Origin: Thunnus maccoyii
Taxonomy: Eukaryota; Chordata; Actinopteri; Scombriformes; Scombridae
Length of the DNA stretch: 64,000 nucleotides
Direction of reading: 5' to 3'
Assembly: GCF_910596095.1 (NCBI RefSeq)
Contig: NC_056538.1
Location: 33,537,922 to 33,601,921 of the forward strand
Made by a program: the position numbers and the translations under genes
Shown: positions 48,901-61,067 of the stretch, piece after piece
Position numbering within the stretch: position 1 is the stretch's first letter
Layout of the letters: each line of letters begins with the position of its first letter
The notes under the pieces: model-generated
The model's input: the letters and a program-made list of their open reading frames with translations, nothing else
Database searches by the model: none
What the model was told of the DNA's origin: nothing

Positions 48901-50686
48901 TGAATCCCATTACTTTGGCCAAATCTTACATTAAAAATCTTTTTTTTTGTAGGAAATTTTGTTGTGAATCCATTGATACAGGTTTGAAAGTGGTCAGACT
49001 TATAGTTTAGATGTCAGAAGCCTATGTTTGACACAAAGGTCATGCCTCCCCATTGCTTTATATTGTAAGGGTGATGTGGCACAGCAACTTTCGAGGCTTA
49101 TAAAATCCAAACCATTCAAGTTATTACATAGTTTTTTTCAGCACAGTGTCATAAGTCATGTATCAAAGTTTGAAGTCGATACCATTAACGCCGTCAGAGG
49201 AGATAGCGTTTGTTCAGAGGCCAAAATTGAGGCAGGTCTTATTTTGAAACGCTAATTGCGAACATCCTGTTGGATTTAGGTCAAGAGCGTCAGCAAATGA
49301 TTTGATGAGACGAATAATTGAGTTTCGGTTTGATCTCTCTACAATATTCCTACAGGCCGTGGCGGCCATTTTAGTTACATAGGTGGCGCTAGAGAGCACA
49401 TTTTGGCACTTTGGGGGTTAATTCTTTATCAAATGTTTCACCAGACTTGATGTGCGTGCCAAATTTGGTGAGTTTTTGAGCATGTTTAGGGGGTCAAATT
49501 TAGGTCTGATGTCCCGTAATAATAAAGAAAGAAACAAAAACATGAAAGGGCATGTTAATGCCCTTTGGGCTCAGGCCCTAATAAATACAACAGGATTGCA
49601 ATAAGGAGAGATCAATAGAGAGTGCATAAGAATGTTTACTGAGGTTGACAACAGAGAAGGACTTTGGCAATTAGACCTTGTTGATGTGATGGATCTTTGA
49701 GACGGGAGATGTACGGATGTATCTGACAAGTTCACATTTCGAGTAAAGAATGAAGTGAAATCCTACAACTGTAGTTTGTTTCATGGTTTGTTGACGTAGC
49801 CTCCCAAACCACCAGAAGTCGACCATGATGCAACTTCTAGAAGCTGACCAATCCGAACAGAGTGGGCTCATCGGGAGGTGGGCCTTAAAGAGACAGGAGC
49901 TAAAATGGCCTGTTTCAGAGAGAGGCTAAAGTGAGGGGCTGCATAAAGGACCTGTATAAGATAAATAAGGAGGTTTTAACTGGAAATCATGCAAGGATAT
50001 TCCAGTAGAGCCCCAGAATATAAATATAGAGCTGGAAATGTGCAAAATATGTCCTCTTTAAACTCTCACTAGAGTTTAAACCTCACCGCTGGAAGGAGGG
50101 GTCTTCATGGGTCCAAAGTTTTGAACATTGTCTGAAACAGATCCATGAAAAACCCATCTGAAGCCAACGTGCATAATATATAAAGAGGTGTGAAGTGTGA
50201 AGAGATATTTCAGACGCTGCTGGTTCCTGCAGTAAAAGTCTAAGTTATTCTTCTCATAGACGATGTTAGTGACTCACAGTTCTCTGATCAACATGAAACT
50301 CTTCTGGTCTAATCATCAGAACTAAAGATGAACAACTGTGTCAGAAAGTATCCTTAGTAAAAAGTAAATGCTACAAACCTGTGGACATAAAAACTGAAGG
50401 AGAGAAGTCACCTATGACTCCTAATGTGCATGTCAGAAAGAAACATCCAATCATAGAGCTTCAGATTCTGTTACAGTAACTGTTTTTGATTTGATTGTAG
50501 CTTGCTGGGGGTCATATTTCTACCTGTGAGACAGGTGTGATTGTATTTGGGTGTAAATCAGATATTTGATTGTACTGAGTTTCTCTCTGCAGGCAGTTTT
50601 CATACAACTACTCAAGCAGTCGAGGACAGAGCATCTACAGAGCAGCTCCGGCTTCAGACAACAGCAGCTCCAAAGCCTACGTCTAA
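45651..50686 (+). CDS. Claudin family tight-junction protein, 5 coding exons
   Basis: Coding exons are 45,651-45,867; 46,867-47,031; 47,432-47,513; 47,613-47,726; and 50,593-50,686 (TAA). GT-AG introns keep an open frame of 223 residues. The claudin signature in the first extracellular loop is intact: W29, GLW (47-49), C52 and C62. Four membrane segments are visible: about residues 5-25; one near ALMILSLLVGLASIIVSVLG; one near LSGGILFILSGLFTLTAVSW; and one near YLGWGASCLAILGGSML. The second loop has the usual FYDP motif, and the tail ends in AYV, a PDZ-binding end for ZO proteins. A five-exon layout and the RALMI and YELG/FELG-type motifs suggest the claudin-10/claudin-15 group, but I could not settle the orthologue, so no symbol is given. 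Cys18 and Cys23 in and just after the first membrane segment are extra. Role: paracellular barrier or ion pore in epithelium (family knowledge). Confidence 0.93.
45895..45923. repeat. (CA)n microsatellite
   Basis: About 14 CA units in claudin intron 1, 28 bp from the exon 1 donor. Confidence 0.92.
46052..46599. mobile_element. hAT-like element, copy 3 with exact target duplication
   Basis: It lies in claudin intron 1. The left end is CAGTGGTGGAAGAAGTG. The exact 8-bp direct repeat TTAATTGA flanks it at 46,044-46,051 and 46,600-46,607. It is internally shorter than the copy at 9,479-10,315, and its right terminus is divergent. Confidence 0.82.
47529..47591. repeat. ATG/ATGATG trinucleotide tract in claudin intron 3
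   Basis: This short (99-bp) intron is mostly ATG/GTG triplets between donor 47,514 and acceptor 47,612. Confidence 0.9.
47989..49585. repeat. Teleost interspersed repeat in claudin intron 4
   Basis: The start ATTAAAGCTGCAAGCAGTG and the end GGGCTCAGGCCCTAATAA match a common fish repeat whose copies begin with GCTGCAAGCAGC and end near GGCCCTAATAA. No intact frame remains. The boundaries are read from these motifs only. Confidence 0.55.
49736..50056. repeat. Dispersed repeat R2, copy 2
   Basis: Direct counterpart of 6,653-6,955, in claudin intron 4. Confidence 0.8.
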
Positions 50687-50989
50687 ACCTCCCGAACACC
50701 TGCACAAGTTACTGCTGATACACAGAAGACTGAACTCAGCATTATCTGACTCAGAATTGTGTTGGATTTTTAGGAATCTTATGGATTTTCTACCAAAAAC
50801 ATTTTTTTTAAAAAACATAAAATTTAGAGTGTGCTGATGAGTTTTTTAAACTAAAGAAATTTCATTATGAGGGGGGCTCATTCTTTGATTTATGCCTAAT
50901 TATTTTGTATTAATGGTGTCATTATCTAGTAAGGACATCTAGTACTTACCTGAGGATTATCTGTATGTGAAGAGTTTCATTTTGTTGTA

Positions 50990-50995
50990 AATAAA
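50990..50995 (+). promoter_or_regulatory. Claudin polyadenylation signal
   Basis: AATAAA about 300 bp after the stop codon, followed by GT-rich sequence. Confidence 0.65.
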
Positions 50996-50999
50996 ATGT

Positions 51000-52564
51000 T
51001 CCCTGAATCTGTGTGAGTGTTCAATACCAATGTCCGGCCAGTAGATGTCACTACTTATGATGTAATTTTCACAAGGTGGTCGTCTTTAATATTAATTCAT
51101 ATTTTTACTTCTAAAACTGCAACAAATTAAAGTTGTATTTGATTTATATGAACTCACAGAGTCGCTGAAGTAAAATACAATAGAACAAAATCAACAACAC
51201 TAATGTGAGTTCAGACTGAAAGTGAAGCAAAGTTTCCTTTCACCTCATTTTACACAGTCAAGTGCAAATTTGAACCCATTCGACACCACTTACATCTTCG
51301 CATTGGTTTCATATGGAATTGTAAATTTCTAAAATTTGCTTCACTTTCAGTCAGTAACACCAGTGTTTACAACAGCGATTCCAGAAAGTCAGATATCTGT
51401 TTTCCTGATGTTTCTTCTTATAGAGAGTTATTCAGTCGTCACATATCAAACTCACAGTTTACACTAGTAGACATAAAACTTGAACTACAGGTACAGTCAC
51501 ATTCTTTGATGTGCATGCAGGTGAGCATTTGGCTTATCATTACTGACCTGACAAGGTATCAAAATTGGATGATGTTATCAAGAGGAATTATAAGAGCACT
51601 GCTTAGCCACATTTCCTCTTTCACTTCTCATGAAGTGAACAACTTGTTGAGAGGTGAAAGTGAGAAGTTTCTAGCACATGCAGATGGCACATTTGCTACA
51701 TGTGTATCCTATGCGGATGTGTAAAGCATGAATTGACCTTAAGTATGAAGTTACTGCTAGCAACTGAGTAACTTAGCATAAAGACTGGAAACAGGTGGAA
51801 ACAGCTGGCCTGGCTCCGTCTAAAGAACCTCTAAAACTCACTAAGTAACACGTCATATCTTGTCTGTACAAAAACTGAAGTGCGAACACGAAAATTTGCA
51901 GCTGCTCAGAGAAATAATGCAGCAAATGACCTCCCATAAAAAGGCAAATTTTCATGTTTACAGATTACTGACACCACTAAAAATAGGAGAATTTGAGAGG
52001 TGATTTAGAGGTCTGGACCCAGGATTATTTAGGCCAAAACAAAATAAGAGAGAGAGAAGGTGTGTTTTTAAATGTAAAGCCACTGTAGATATAGTGTTTG
52101 AAACTTCTTTCATTGAATAAGTAGTCAAATACAAGCTGGTCGACCTTTATGGGAATGCTGATGTAACACTGCAGGAGTTTAATCTTAGGGGTGGGACATG
52201 GGCACCGCAACCCTCTGCCTTTGGTTCCTTTTCCGGCCAATGTTCCAGGAAATACCCCTCCCTCGTCGCTCGTCATCCCTTATCACCAGATTCTGCCCCA
52301 GGTGTATGAAAAGGAGCGCACCTAAACTTCACTGGCCTGGTGGGTTGGTCAAATTGCTATGATTGGCTGGATGGCCATTCAATAATCTAACATGACCAAC
52401 AGGTTTTCATGTATTCAGTTTCGTGTTATCTACCTCTGGTGTGTGGATAGGGCCAGGTAACTTTCAAAAGTAAGTGCATGCTATCTGTCCTAGTACAGTT
52501 CATCAGGATCAACATGCCACAACTGCTTACAGTTTCCTCTGAGGTGAAGCGTTTTGGAAGAAAC
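51000..52564. other. Intergenic between claudin and the Kunitz/MANSC gene
   Basis: Unique-looking sequence without a recognisable gene; the promoter of the downstream gene presumably lies in its last few hundred bases. Confidence 0.5.
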
Positions 52565-55500
52565 ATGAACCAGCAGCGTTTGTTTGAGCTCTGGTTCTGT
52601 CTGCTGTCCGTGTGTTTCCTGGTCTGGCGCGGTCAGGCCCAGGTCCCTGAGCCAGCACAGTGCCTCGTCTCTGGGATCTACAACCTGACCCAACCGAAGG
52701 TGGAGGGTGAGGATGAGGGGAAGTGCTGGAGGGATTGCGATGCAGAGCCCGACTGCCACATGGCATTGATAGTCATACCACTCCGTGACAAAAAGCAGTG
52801 CCTGCTGGTCAACTGTCTGAACCAGACCAGATACTCGTACACCCGACATCCCAGCACAGAGATCAGGGTTTACCCCAAGAGCACCATTGACGACGGTAGG
52901 ATGGATTCATATTTTCTGCTTTATTCTGCTCAGGGCTGCACCAAAAAACTGACTTAACAAATCATCTGTCAGAGTCAAACTTTAGTCTCTTATTATTTAG
53001 AGAGCCAGCCACAGGCAGGTGTGTGTCTTTCTTTGGTTTTTGGGACTCTTTATGTTCTTTTGGTTTCCTGTGTTGCACTTCTGTTCAGCGCTTTTGGTCA
53101 TTTGATTTTGCTCTTTCACGTTATCTGAGTTGTTTCTTGGAAAAACTATTTGATTATTGGTTTGCTTGTAGTTCTGTGTTCCTAGGTTCATTTATTCAGA
53201 AACAGTTTAGGTTTATGCTGGGTTGTTGAGTGGTGTAGGGGTGACTGGGTACCAAAGTTCAGAAAACAACTTTTGGTCAATCTGCTTTCTTGTTTAAAGT
53301 GGTGAGGAAGTGGAATTCCATACCCACGAATATCCTCCTAAGACCTGGCAATTCATTTTTGTCCTCTGTGGGGAACATGGCACTGAGGCCTATTTTAAAT
53401 ACCATGCATGTAGCCTGTTTGAGTCCCAATGTACTGTGAAGAGTACATCCTGGGCTTTCCAGTGATGTAACACAAAAGGGGGTGTGGCCACCAGGTCACA
53501 TTGTCTGCCACTGAAAAATGGCGGGAATCACAGCAAGCACCTTCTATGGTTGTAAGGGAGGTAAATGATCAAATTTATACAAATATCACATTTGTATTGT
53601 TGATAATGCTTTTGTTTTTTATGTATGAAAGCCTTAACTATATTATTACTAAGATTTCAGAGGTGTATGTTAATTTTAAGCCTTTTAAAATACACTTTTT
53701 AGTCCGTGTCCTTTGTAGGGGACTGGGACTTGCTTCAGCCATTTTGCATATTTAAGGAAACAGAGCACTGAGTGAGGCAGAAAGGATTCTTATGACAATC
53801 ATTGAGGGAGAGTCGGACATTGAGCTGTCAGGAGATGAGGAGGAAGGTCGCCAGGCAGTAGAACAGGATATTGAAAGCTCAGAGGAGGACTCATCAGCTG
53901 ATGAGGAGAGAGAAAATGATGATACCCAACGGCCATTTTGGATCAAAAGTGACAAATAAGCTAGGGCTCTGAAGTTTAGTCAGTTCATTAATACAGGGTC
54001 AAGGGAGGGAAAACAGGCTATTTATCTTGTACACACGCATGCACACAGACACATTTATATTGGTTTTATATTGTTTTAAATGAGAAAGAGTGTAATAGAA
54101 ATGGATATCAAATGAGATCTTACCAATACCAAACCGATGGCTTTGAATGTATTTTTTGCTTCAAAGGAGACCTGATGTCCCCTACAAGGAACATGTGATA
54201 AAAAATAAAAAAATAATATTTTTGAGAAATATGAGAAATCTTTGTGACATGTTTCTTACGTCTCAATTACTTGAATGATGCAAAAGACATCAAAATATAA
54301 AAGCCTTTTTTCTTCCAGGTCTCAGGATGATATTAGAGACTCTGAAAGCTTTGCAGGGGTTTAAAACTAGCCTCAAGCTTTGGCTAAGTTAGCACAAAAG
54401 TATCACCACCAATGATTACCTTGTATTTATTGTATTTGTCATGCTGATTATATTTATTATTGTATACTGATGGCTTCTTATGTTTTGTGTTGTTTTATGT
54501 AGTGTAACTGTTGTTCTGTGGTTGTTTTTTGTCTAACTGCCTAGGGACAACACATGTAAATTAGCTACTAGCTAACTCTGGTGCAATTACTTTTAATTGT
54601 GCACTGTCCCTGTAAAAATAAACAATAATTTAAAAAAAGAAGCTATCTCACATACTGTCAAACAGACTTCTATGAAATATTTGAATATATTTTGAAAATT
54701 CAGGACCTGAATTTTTGAGAACATCCTCCTTCAATGTTTCTGACAGAGATGAAACTTACCTGCTATTAAATATCTCTGTTCCACAGATCAAAGATACTAT
54801 TTAATGACAGATGCATATGGACGAGCTGATGAGACGCGTAAGTACAAAGCTGCTTTCATTCACATATTAACATTATAAACCAGCTGGTACTTGTTGCCTT
54901 TCCAGCTTTTCCTGAAGGACCAAAAACTTATTTGTACCTAAAAGTACAAATTGAGAATTGTGCACACAACTTAACAGAACATCATGTCAATCAATATTTT
55001 AACATGTTTAAGGGATGTCAAAGATATCACAAACAAGCAAATCCCAAAGTGCATCCATGGATCAAAACTATACTGCTATAAATACAAACAGCTTGCTGAG
55101 ACTGGATTGACCACGTATCTGGTCTGAGATACGTGGATATACTTCAGATTTTTCCCATTAAACAAAATTATTACCTATAATATTAAATATCGTTTTATGT
55201 TTTGTACTATTATTGTGCGCAAATTATTTTTTCTCTCAATACACCTGCTGAGCTCAGTATATACCGTCCTGTATGAAATGATGAAAAAATGTCTTCTGGG
55301 CAGAATTGACCTTTAGTTAAAACCCTCCCCAAACTTTCGTAGCATACTAACAATAACAAGTCACAGCAGGTGTGTCAGTGTTTCTATTTGTGGTGTACAA
55401 GAGAGATAACTGCAAAGGGTTTAGTGTCATTGTGTCCAAGTTTTTCCAAAAACAAAAAATGTAAGGAATGGATTAAAACAGTGTTTATCTTCTGTAACAT

Positions 55501-58500
55501 TAGCAGCTGATGCTAGCATGTTCAGCTAATGAGCTAACTGCCTACAGTAGTAACCCAGTGTTACTTCCAAGTCCAAGGAGAACATCGTTAGTCATCTACA
55601 TTAGTTTGTGTGGTTATGGGTTACATAAAAAGGGCCCATTCTGGACTTGAACATCCACTGTGTGAAAGCCGGTCCTGGCTGGATGCTATCAGAGTTCAGG
55701 CTAACGTTAACAGCTGTCATTCACTGAATTTAAACTCCAGCAGGACACATTGACAGTGAGCTGGAGACGGCTAACACGTGATGCTAATGTTCACTTAATT
55801 ACCAAGCTAACTACAGCTAACTGTTGACTGTTGTCATTTCAGTAAAATCATCGATTGTTAGCTAGAAATTAGGCTGCTTTTGTTTACTTACGTCTAAAAT
55901 CAAGGACACAGTGTTTGTAAAATTACTATACATTTGATGCTAAACTCACCACTGTTAATGTGGTGTATATGTGCTGTGTGACAACTGGAAGGGTTAGCAA
56001 CAGTAATTACAGCCAATGGGCAATTACATTTCCCCCCAAACTGACTTTATGAATGCATATCTGCAAATGAATGTAAGCCAAAAGAGAAAAGCTTGCTTAG
56101 TTAATTAGGCATGAGAAAATAACTGATGTCATGTCTCCTCCCACCAGTTCATTGTTCAGAGTTCATGAATTGTAGCAGCTGCCAGTCGGGGATTCTCAGA
56201 TTCTTCTACAACAGGACCAGTTACAGGTGTGAGCGCTTCCACGCTGGCTGTGGGTCCAATAGAAACTCGTTTGAAACCCAGGAAGGTTGTGAAGCCCTCT
56301 GCAATAAAAAGTGTAAGAAACCTCTTAAATATTTCCACATGGCACATCATCAGATAGATCTGAGCGTCATGCAGTTAACTGATTTCAGTGCGAGTTTTAG
56401 TTCAAAATAATTGAAACTTGACAAGAGTCGAATTCAATTAAAGGATAACGTTAACGTTTAGGGGAAATAATTGTCTTTCTTTTCTGAGTGAGATGAGAGG
56501 ATCAATATCATCTCCTGTCTGTGTGTTAATGCTCTGTCAATGTAAATGGTATGGACAGTAGGAGAGATTGGACGATGAGTTTGATGTATGTGGGTTAAAA
56601 TTAATAATTATATTATATCCATTTAGTTTGGGTTTATTTACCTTGCATGAAAGACTTTGGCTGACATGAGGCATCCATGTCTGTGTGCTTTTTCAGACAC
56701 TTCAGTATTTTTTATCTGTAGTCGGAAATATCAGAGCTTTCAGAAAAATTGCAGTTTCCTGTTAACGTTAATTACAAGTCAGAAACTGGTCACTACAGTG
56801 ACTCCCATTTGACATGAATGTGGCGTAAGTACGAAGTTGGAGTAAGGACATGAGTGGCTTAGTTTAGCATAAAGACTAGGGGGAGGGGAAACTGCTAGCC
56901 TGGCTCAGTCCAAAGTTCAAAATTAACTAAAGCTCAATAATTGTGTTGTATGTTGTTTGTTTAAAGGATAATTCTGGCTACTAACACAGTAACAAGTATT
57001 GTGTGTGTACAGCAACAGTGCGAGTACAGCAGCTTCATCAGGAACAGGAGATTGGACCAAAACACGTAACCTGCTGGTAAGACAAGACAAAGCTGTCTTA
57101 AAATATCAAAGATGATGATGTTGCCTATCATTTGACAAGCAGTCTCTCTGTGACCACAACACTGAACATAACAACACAGAAGTCCACAGTTAATGTTAGC
57201 TAACGTTAGCCGAGCCTGACAAGACGCTGATGTCAACCATTCACCAGACACCGCACCACCGCTGTTTTGATGTCAAATGATAGTCAATATCATCATCTTT
57301 CATATCTTAATACAGCTTCGTCTTGTCTTATCTGCAGATTACTTGTTTTGGTCCAACCTTCCGTTACTGATGAAGCTGCTGTAGACGCTGCTGCCGCCTC
57401 CACCATTGCTGTTTATGTTGAGAAGCTTAGCTTAGATGTTCCGGACAGCTACACTCCTGCTAGATATTGAAATTTGGAACCGAATAATAAGGCATTTTTT
57501 GATACTCAATAGTCAGTGCCATAAAAGTATCAAAGTTCGGTACCCAGCCCCACATGTGACTCCATCAAGGAGAGAAACTGCAGCCCTTTCTGTCTGCTAA
57601 TGAATTTATTTCTTCCATCCTTCTCCTGCATCAGTTCGTTGTTATCGGCCCATGCAGTATGGAGCAGGCAGCTCAAACATTTCCATGTTCTTCTACAACA
57701 TGAAGAGCCAGAGCTGTGAGAGATTTAACTTCAACGGCTACGGGTCCAACGGGAACATCTTTCAGACTGAGGAAGAGTGTGAGAACCTCTGTGGTGACAT
57801 TAAAGGTAAGTCCACCTTAAATTATTACTTTTACCTTGTAGTAATAATCACATAGATTCTTGTTGGTGTATTACTTTAACCAGATTGGTTCGGGGGCGAC
57901 TTCACTGTATTTATTTATCATATGCTTGCAATTCAAGCTTTTTCTTACATAAATGGACACTTTTGCATTTTTATAAATACTCAACATTATTACTGATTAT
58001 CTGACAGCCAAGTATAAAAACAACGAATTAATTAATTAATTAATAGTTAATTTATATCCTTTTTACTCAGAATGAGAAGGTAACAGCTTTTGTAACAGAC
58101 CTTTGTATCTAACATTAGAATTTTAATGTGTTAGCAAAGTGTGGAAAAAACAGTAAGCTCCAACTTAACGCTAACATTAAACATTAGTCAGCTAATTTAG
58201 CGAATTAGCAAAAATGCAAGCTCTTGCAAATACTGTGAGGATTTCTTGAATTTGTGTTAATTATTGCAATATATACAAATGTACAAGTTTGACCCATCTT
58301 TACATTTGAAAGCAGTAAAAACAAGCTAAAGGCATCTCTTTTAGTCTGACTTTTCCTAAAGTGAACCAGAATATACAAATGTATGAATTTTTTAATCTTT
58401 GTGCAGCTGATACAAATTTTTCTACAAACAAATGTGCAAATTTGATGCATATTTATTCAAAAATCGCCATTAAAACATGTATTCTGCTTTGTGCTAAACA

Positions 58501-61032
58501 TAGCACAAAAAATAAGGAAATTTGTGTTTGGTAGATTATTTCTTTGTTGTTACAATGATTCTTGCGTGTTCCTTACAAATGCGGCACCATTTTAAAGGGA
58601 AACAAACAGGTTTTCCAACGGTATAAGATTTATTGCCAAGAAGCATCGTTACAACAAAGAAATAATCTACCAAACACAAATTTCCTTACTTTTTGTGCTA
58701 TGTTTATATACCGTGCACATCAATGTTACCGGACATTATCTTTACTTGTATTTCATTAACTGTACAATACTAATTGATATCATTCACTTTTAAAACCAGC
58801 TACTACAACAAGCCGACCTGCTGTGACTACAGGTAATAAACTTGTTTCCTGCATTGTCTTTATTCTATAACTATCTCATCAACTCTGAAATTAACAATTA
58901 ACATTATTAACTCTTTAAAAGATAGTACAGTCAGACACTACTTATCTTGTTTTCGCATTAACTGTAAAAGATTAACAAACATTTTTCATATTTCAACATT
59001 TTTTAGCAGGTATTTCACCTCCTGTAACCAGCATCACTGCAGGTATTATATTTACTATGTTTGCACTTCACTTCCATGTTCACCATTCTTTATATACAAT
59101 TTACAAATTTGTATTTCTTGGTATTCATTATTGACTGATTTGGCAGACTTTACTAATGTGACTCTAAACTTTCCTCAGTATCTTTGTATATATATGTGTG
59201 TGTGTGTGTGTGTGTAAGCATGAATTTACATTTTTATATGATTACCTGCTGATATTTGCTTCTTTCTTTAATAACTGAAATCATTCATTTTAATTTAAAC
59301 CAGCTGCTACAATGAGTAACTATTTATGAACTATATGAATAACTATTTAATTAATTCTACAATGCAAATTAACATTTTTAACTCTTTAACAGACACTACA
59401 GCTGTTGTTCCTACAGAGAAAACAGGTAATTATATTTACTGAACATTATTTATTTACTGAACATTACTTGCATTTCATCATCTGGTCAAAATTAAGTAAT
59501 ACAATTAATTTTATAAACCAGCTACTACAACCAGACGACCTGCTGTGACTAAAGGTAATAAAAGTGTTTCCTGCATTGTCTTCATTTTATAACTATCTCA
59601 TCAACTCTGAAATTACAATTATAATTAACGTTACAGAGAAGAAAAGTAATTATATTTACTGAACATTATCTTTACTTGTATTTCATCAACTGGTCAATGC
59701 TAATTAATAATAATTAATTTTTAAAACCAGCTACTACAACCAGACAACCTACTGTGAAAACTGAAGACAAGGACGGTAATTATATTTACTGAACATTATT
59801 TAATATTATATTATAATATACATAATATTACTTGTATTTGCATTCATTAAAATAACATACAATATAATATTAAAATATTATTAAACATTGTTCATTTTTA
59901 GCAGGTATTCGTCCTCCTGTAATCAGTGTAATTACAGATATGATCTTTACTATCTTTACACTTCACTTAAATTTTTATCTTTCTTTATATACAATTTAAA
60001 AATCATTATTCCTGAGGATCAAGGTTAGAGGCTAAAAGTATGTGGATACGTCATACATATAGTGTGTCACACGAGTCTCACATACATGCAGCACTATAAA
60101 TTATGATTTTGATTTAAATGATGTAAAGTATCATTATTAAATCATTAATACAAGAAGGATGGAAACAAGGATGACAATTGATCAAACAAAGTGATATTTA
60201 TTATTTCCACCTCAAATGGAAAGAGCCCTGACTGTTCATTGTCTTTCATAGATCACACTGCCTGATCTTCATCTTCTTCCTCTCTTTCAGGTTTCTTCTT
60301 TGTTGTGGTGGTTATTCTGGCAGTTATTCTGGTCAGTTGCCAGATGTATTGCAACCACAAGCATCCATCTTCTGGCAGGTAAAGTTGAAAGGTCGATACA
60401 TAACGGACCTGTACTGATATGTATCATATCCAGGAAGTATTAGCAGCCATGTGATCGCAAACAAAAGCCCTCACCTTCTCCAGCATATTCTGCTTATTTT
60501 ATGTTACCAAACTAACTGCCAGTGATCAAACTGGAAGCATTACAACATTAAATTCAATTCTCACCTGAGAACTGTGTGAAACTGTTTTGTTGTTAGACCC
60601 TGCAGGTGACTGACATTTTCCCCTCTGGGCTACCATACCGTAGCTGTAACTGTTTCTGAGACCGTTCAGTATATATAAACCTGTATACTAGACTTGACTA
60701 CTGAGACCGTTCATTACGTATAGTCAGTATATTAGACTCGACTCCACTGCTGAGACTGATACCAGCTCGTACAGACTCGCTGCCCCCAACACATCCTGTA
60801 CATGCTGATCTAATCCTGTTCATGTACCAGAGTCAGACACAGTTTGTTAGCATGTTAGCTTGTTAGCCTGTGGATACTTGACTGTCAGAGGAGATACTCT
60901 CTGCTGCAGTTTGGTAGATACAATAGTTAAGACTACTTTAGTGCCTGTTAATAATTGTTTTGTTTTATTCTCTGCAGGTCATTTCTTATTTTGTCAGGAT
61001 ACAAATATGAGTCACTGTTTTTCTTTATTTAC

Positions 61033-61067
<35 letters not shown>

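Noticed and set aside
59304-59315. 12-nt mini-exon (Ala-Ala-Thr-Met type) counted as a real exon
   Set aside because: Its donor context is weak and the block is a truncated copy of the type 1 exon; left out of the product.
59637-59645. 9-nt micro-exon in the stalk array counted as a real exon
   Set aside because: It would keep the frame, but it looks like a truncated type 2 exon and micro-exons of this size need transcript evidence; left out of the product.
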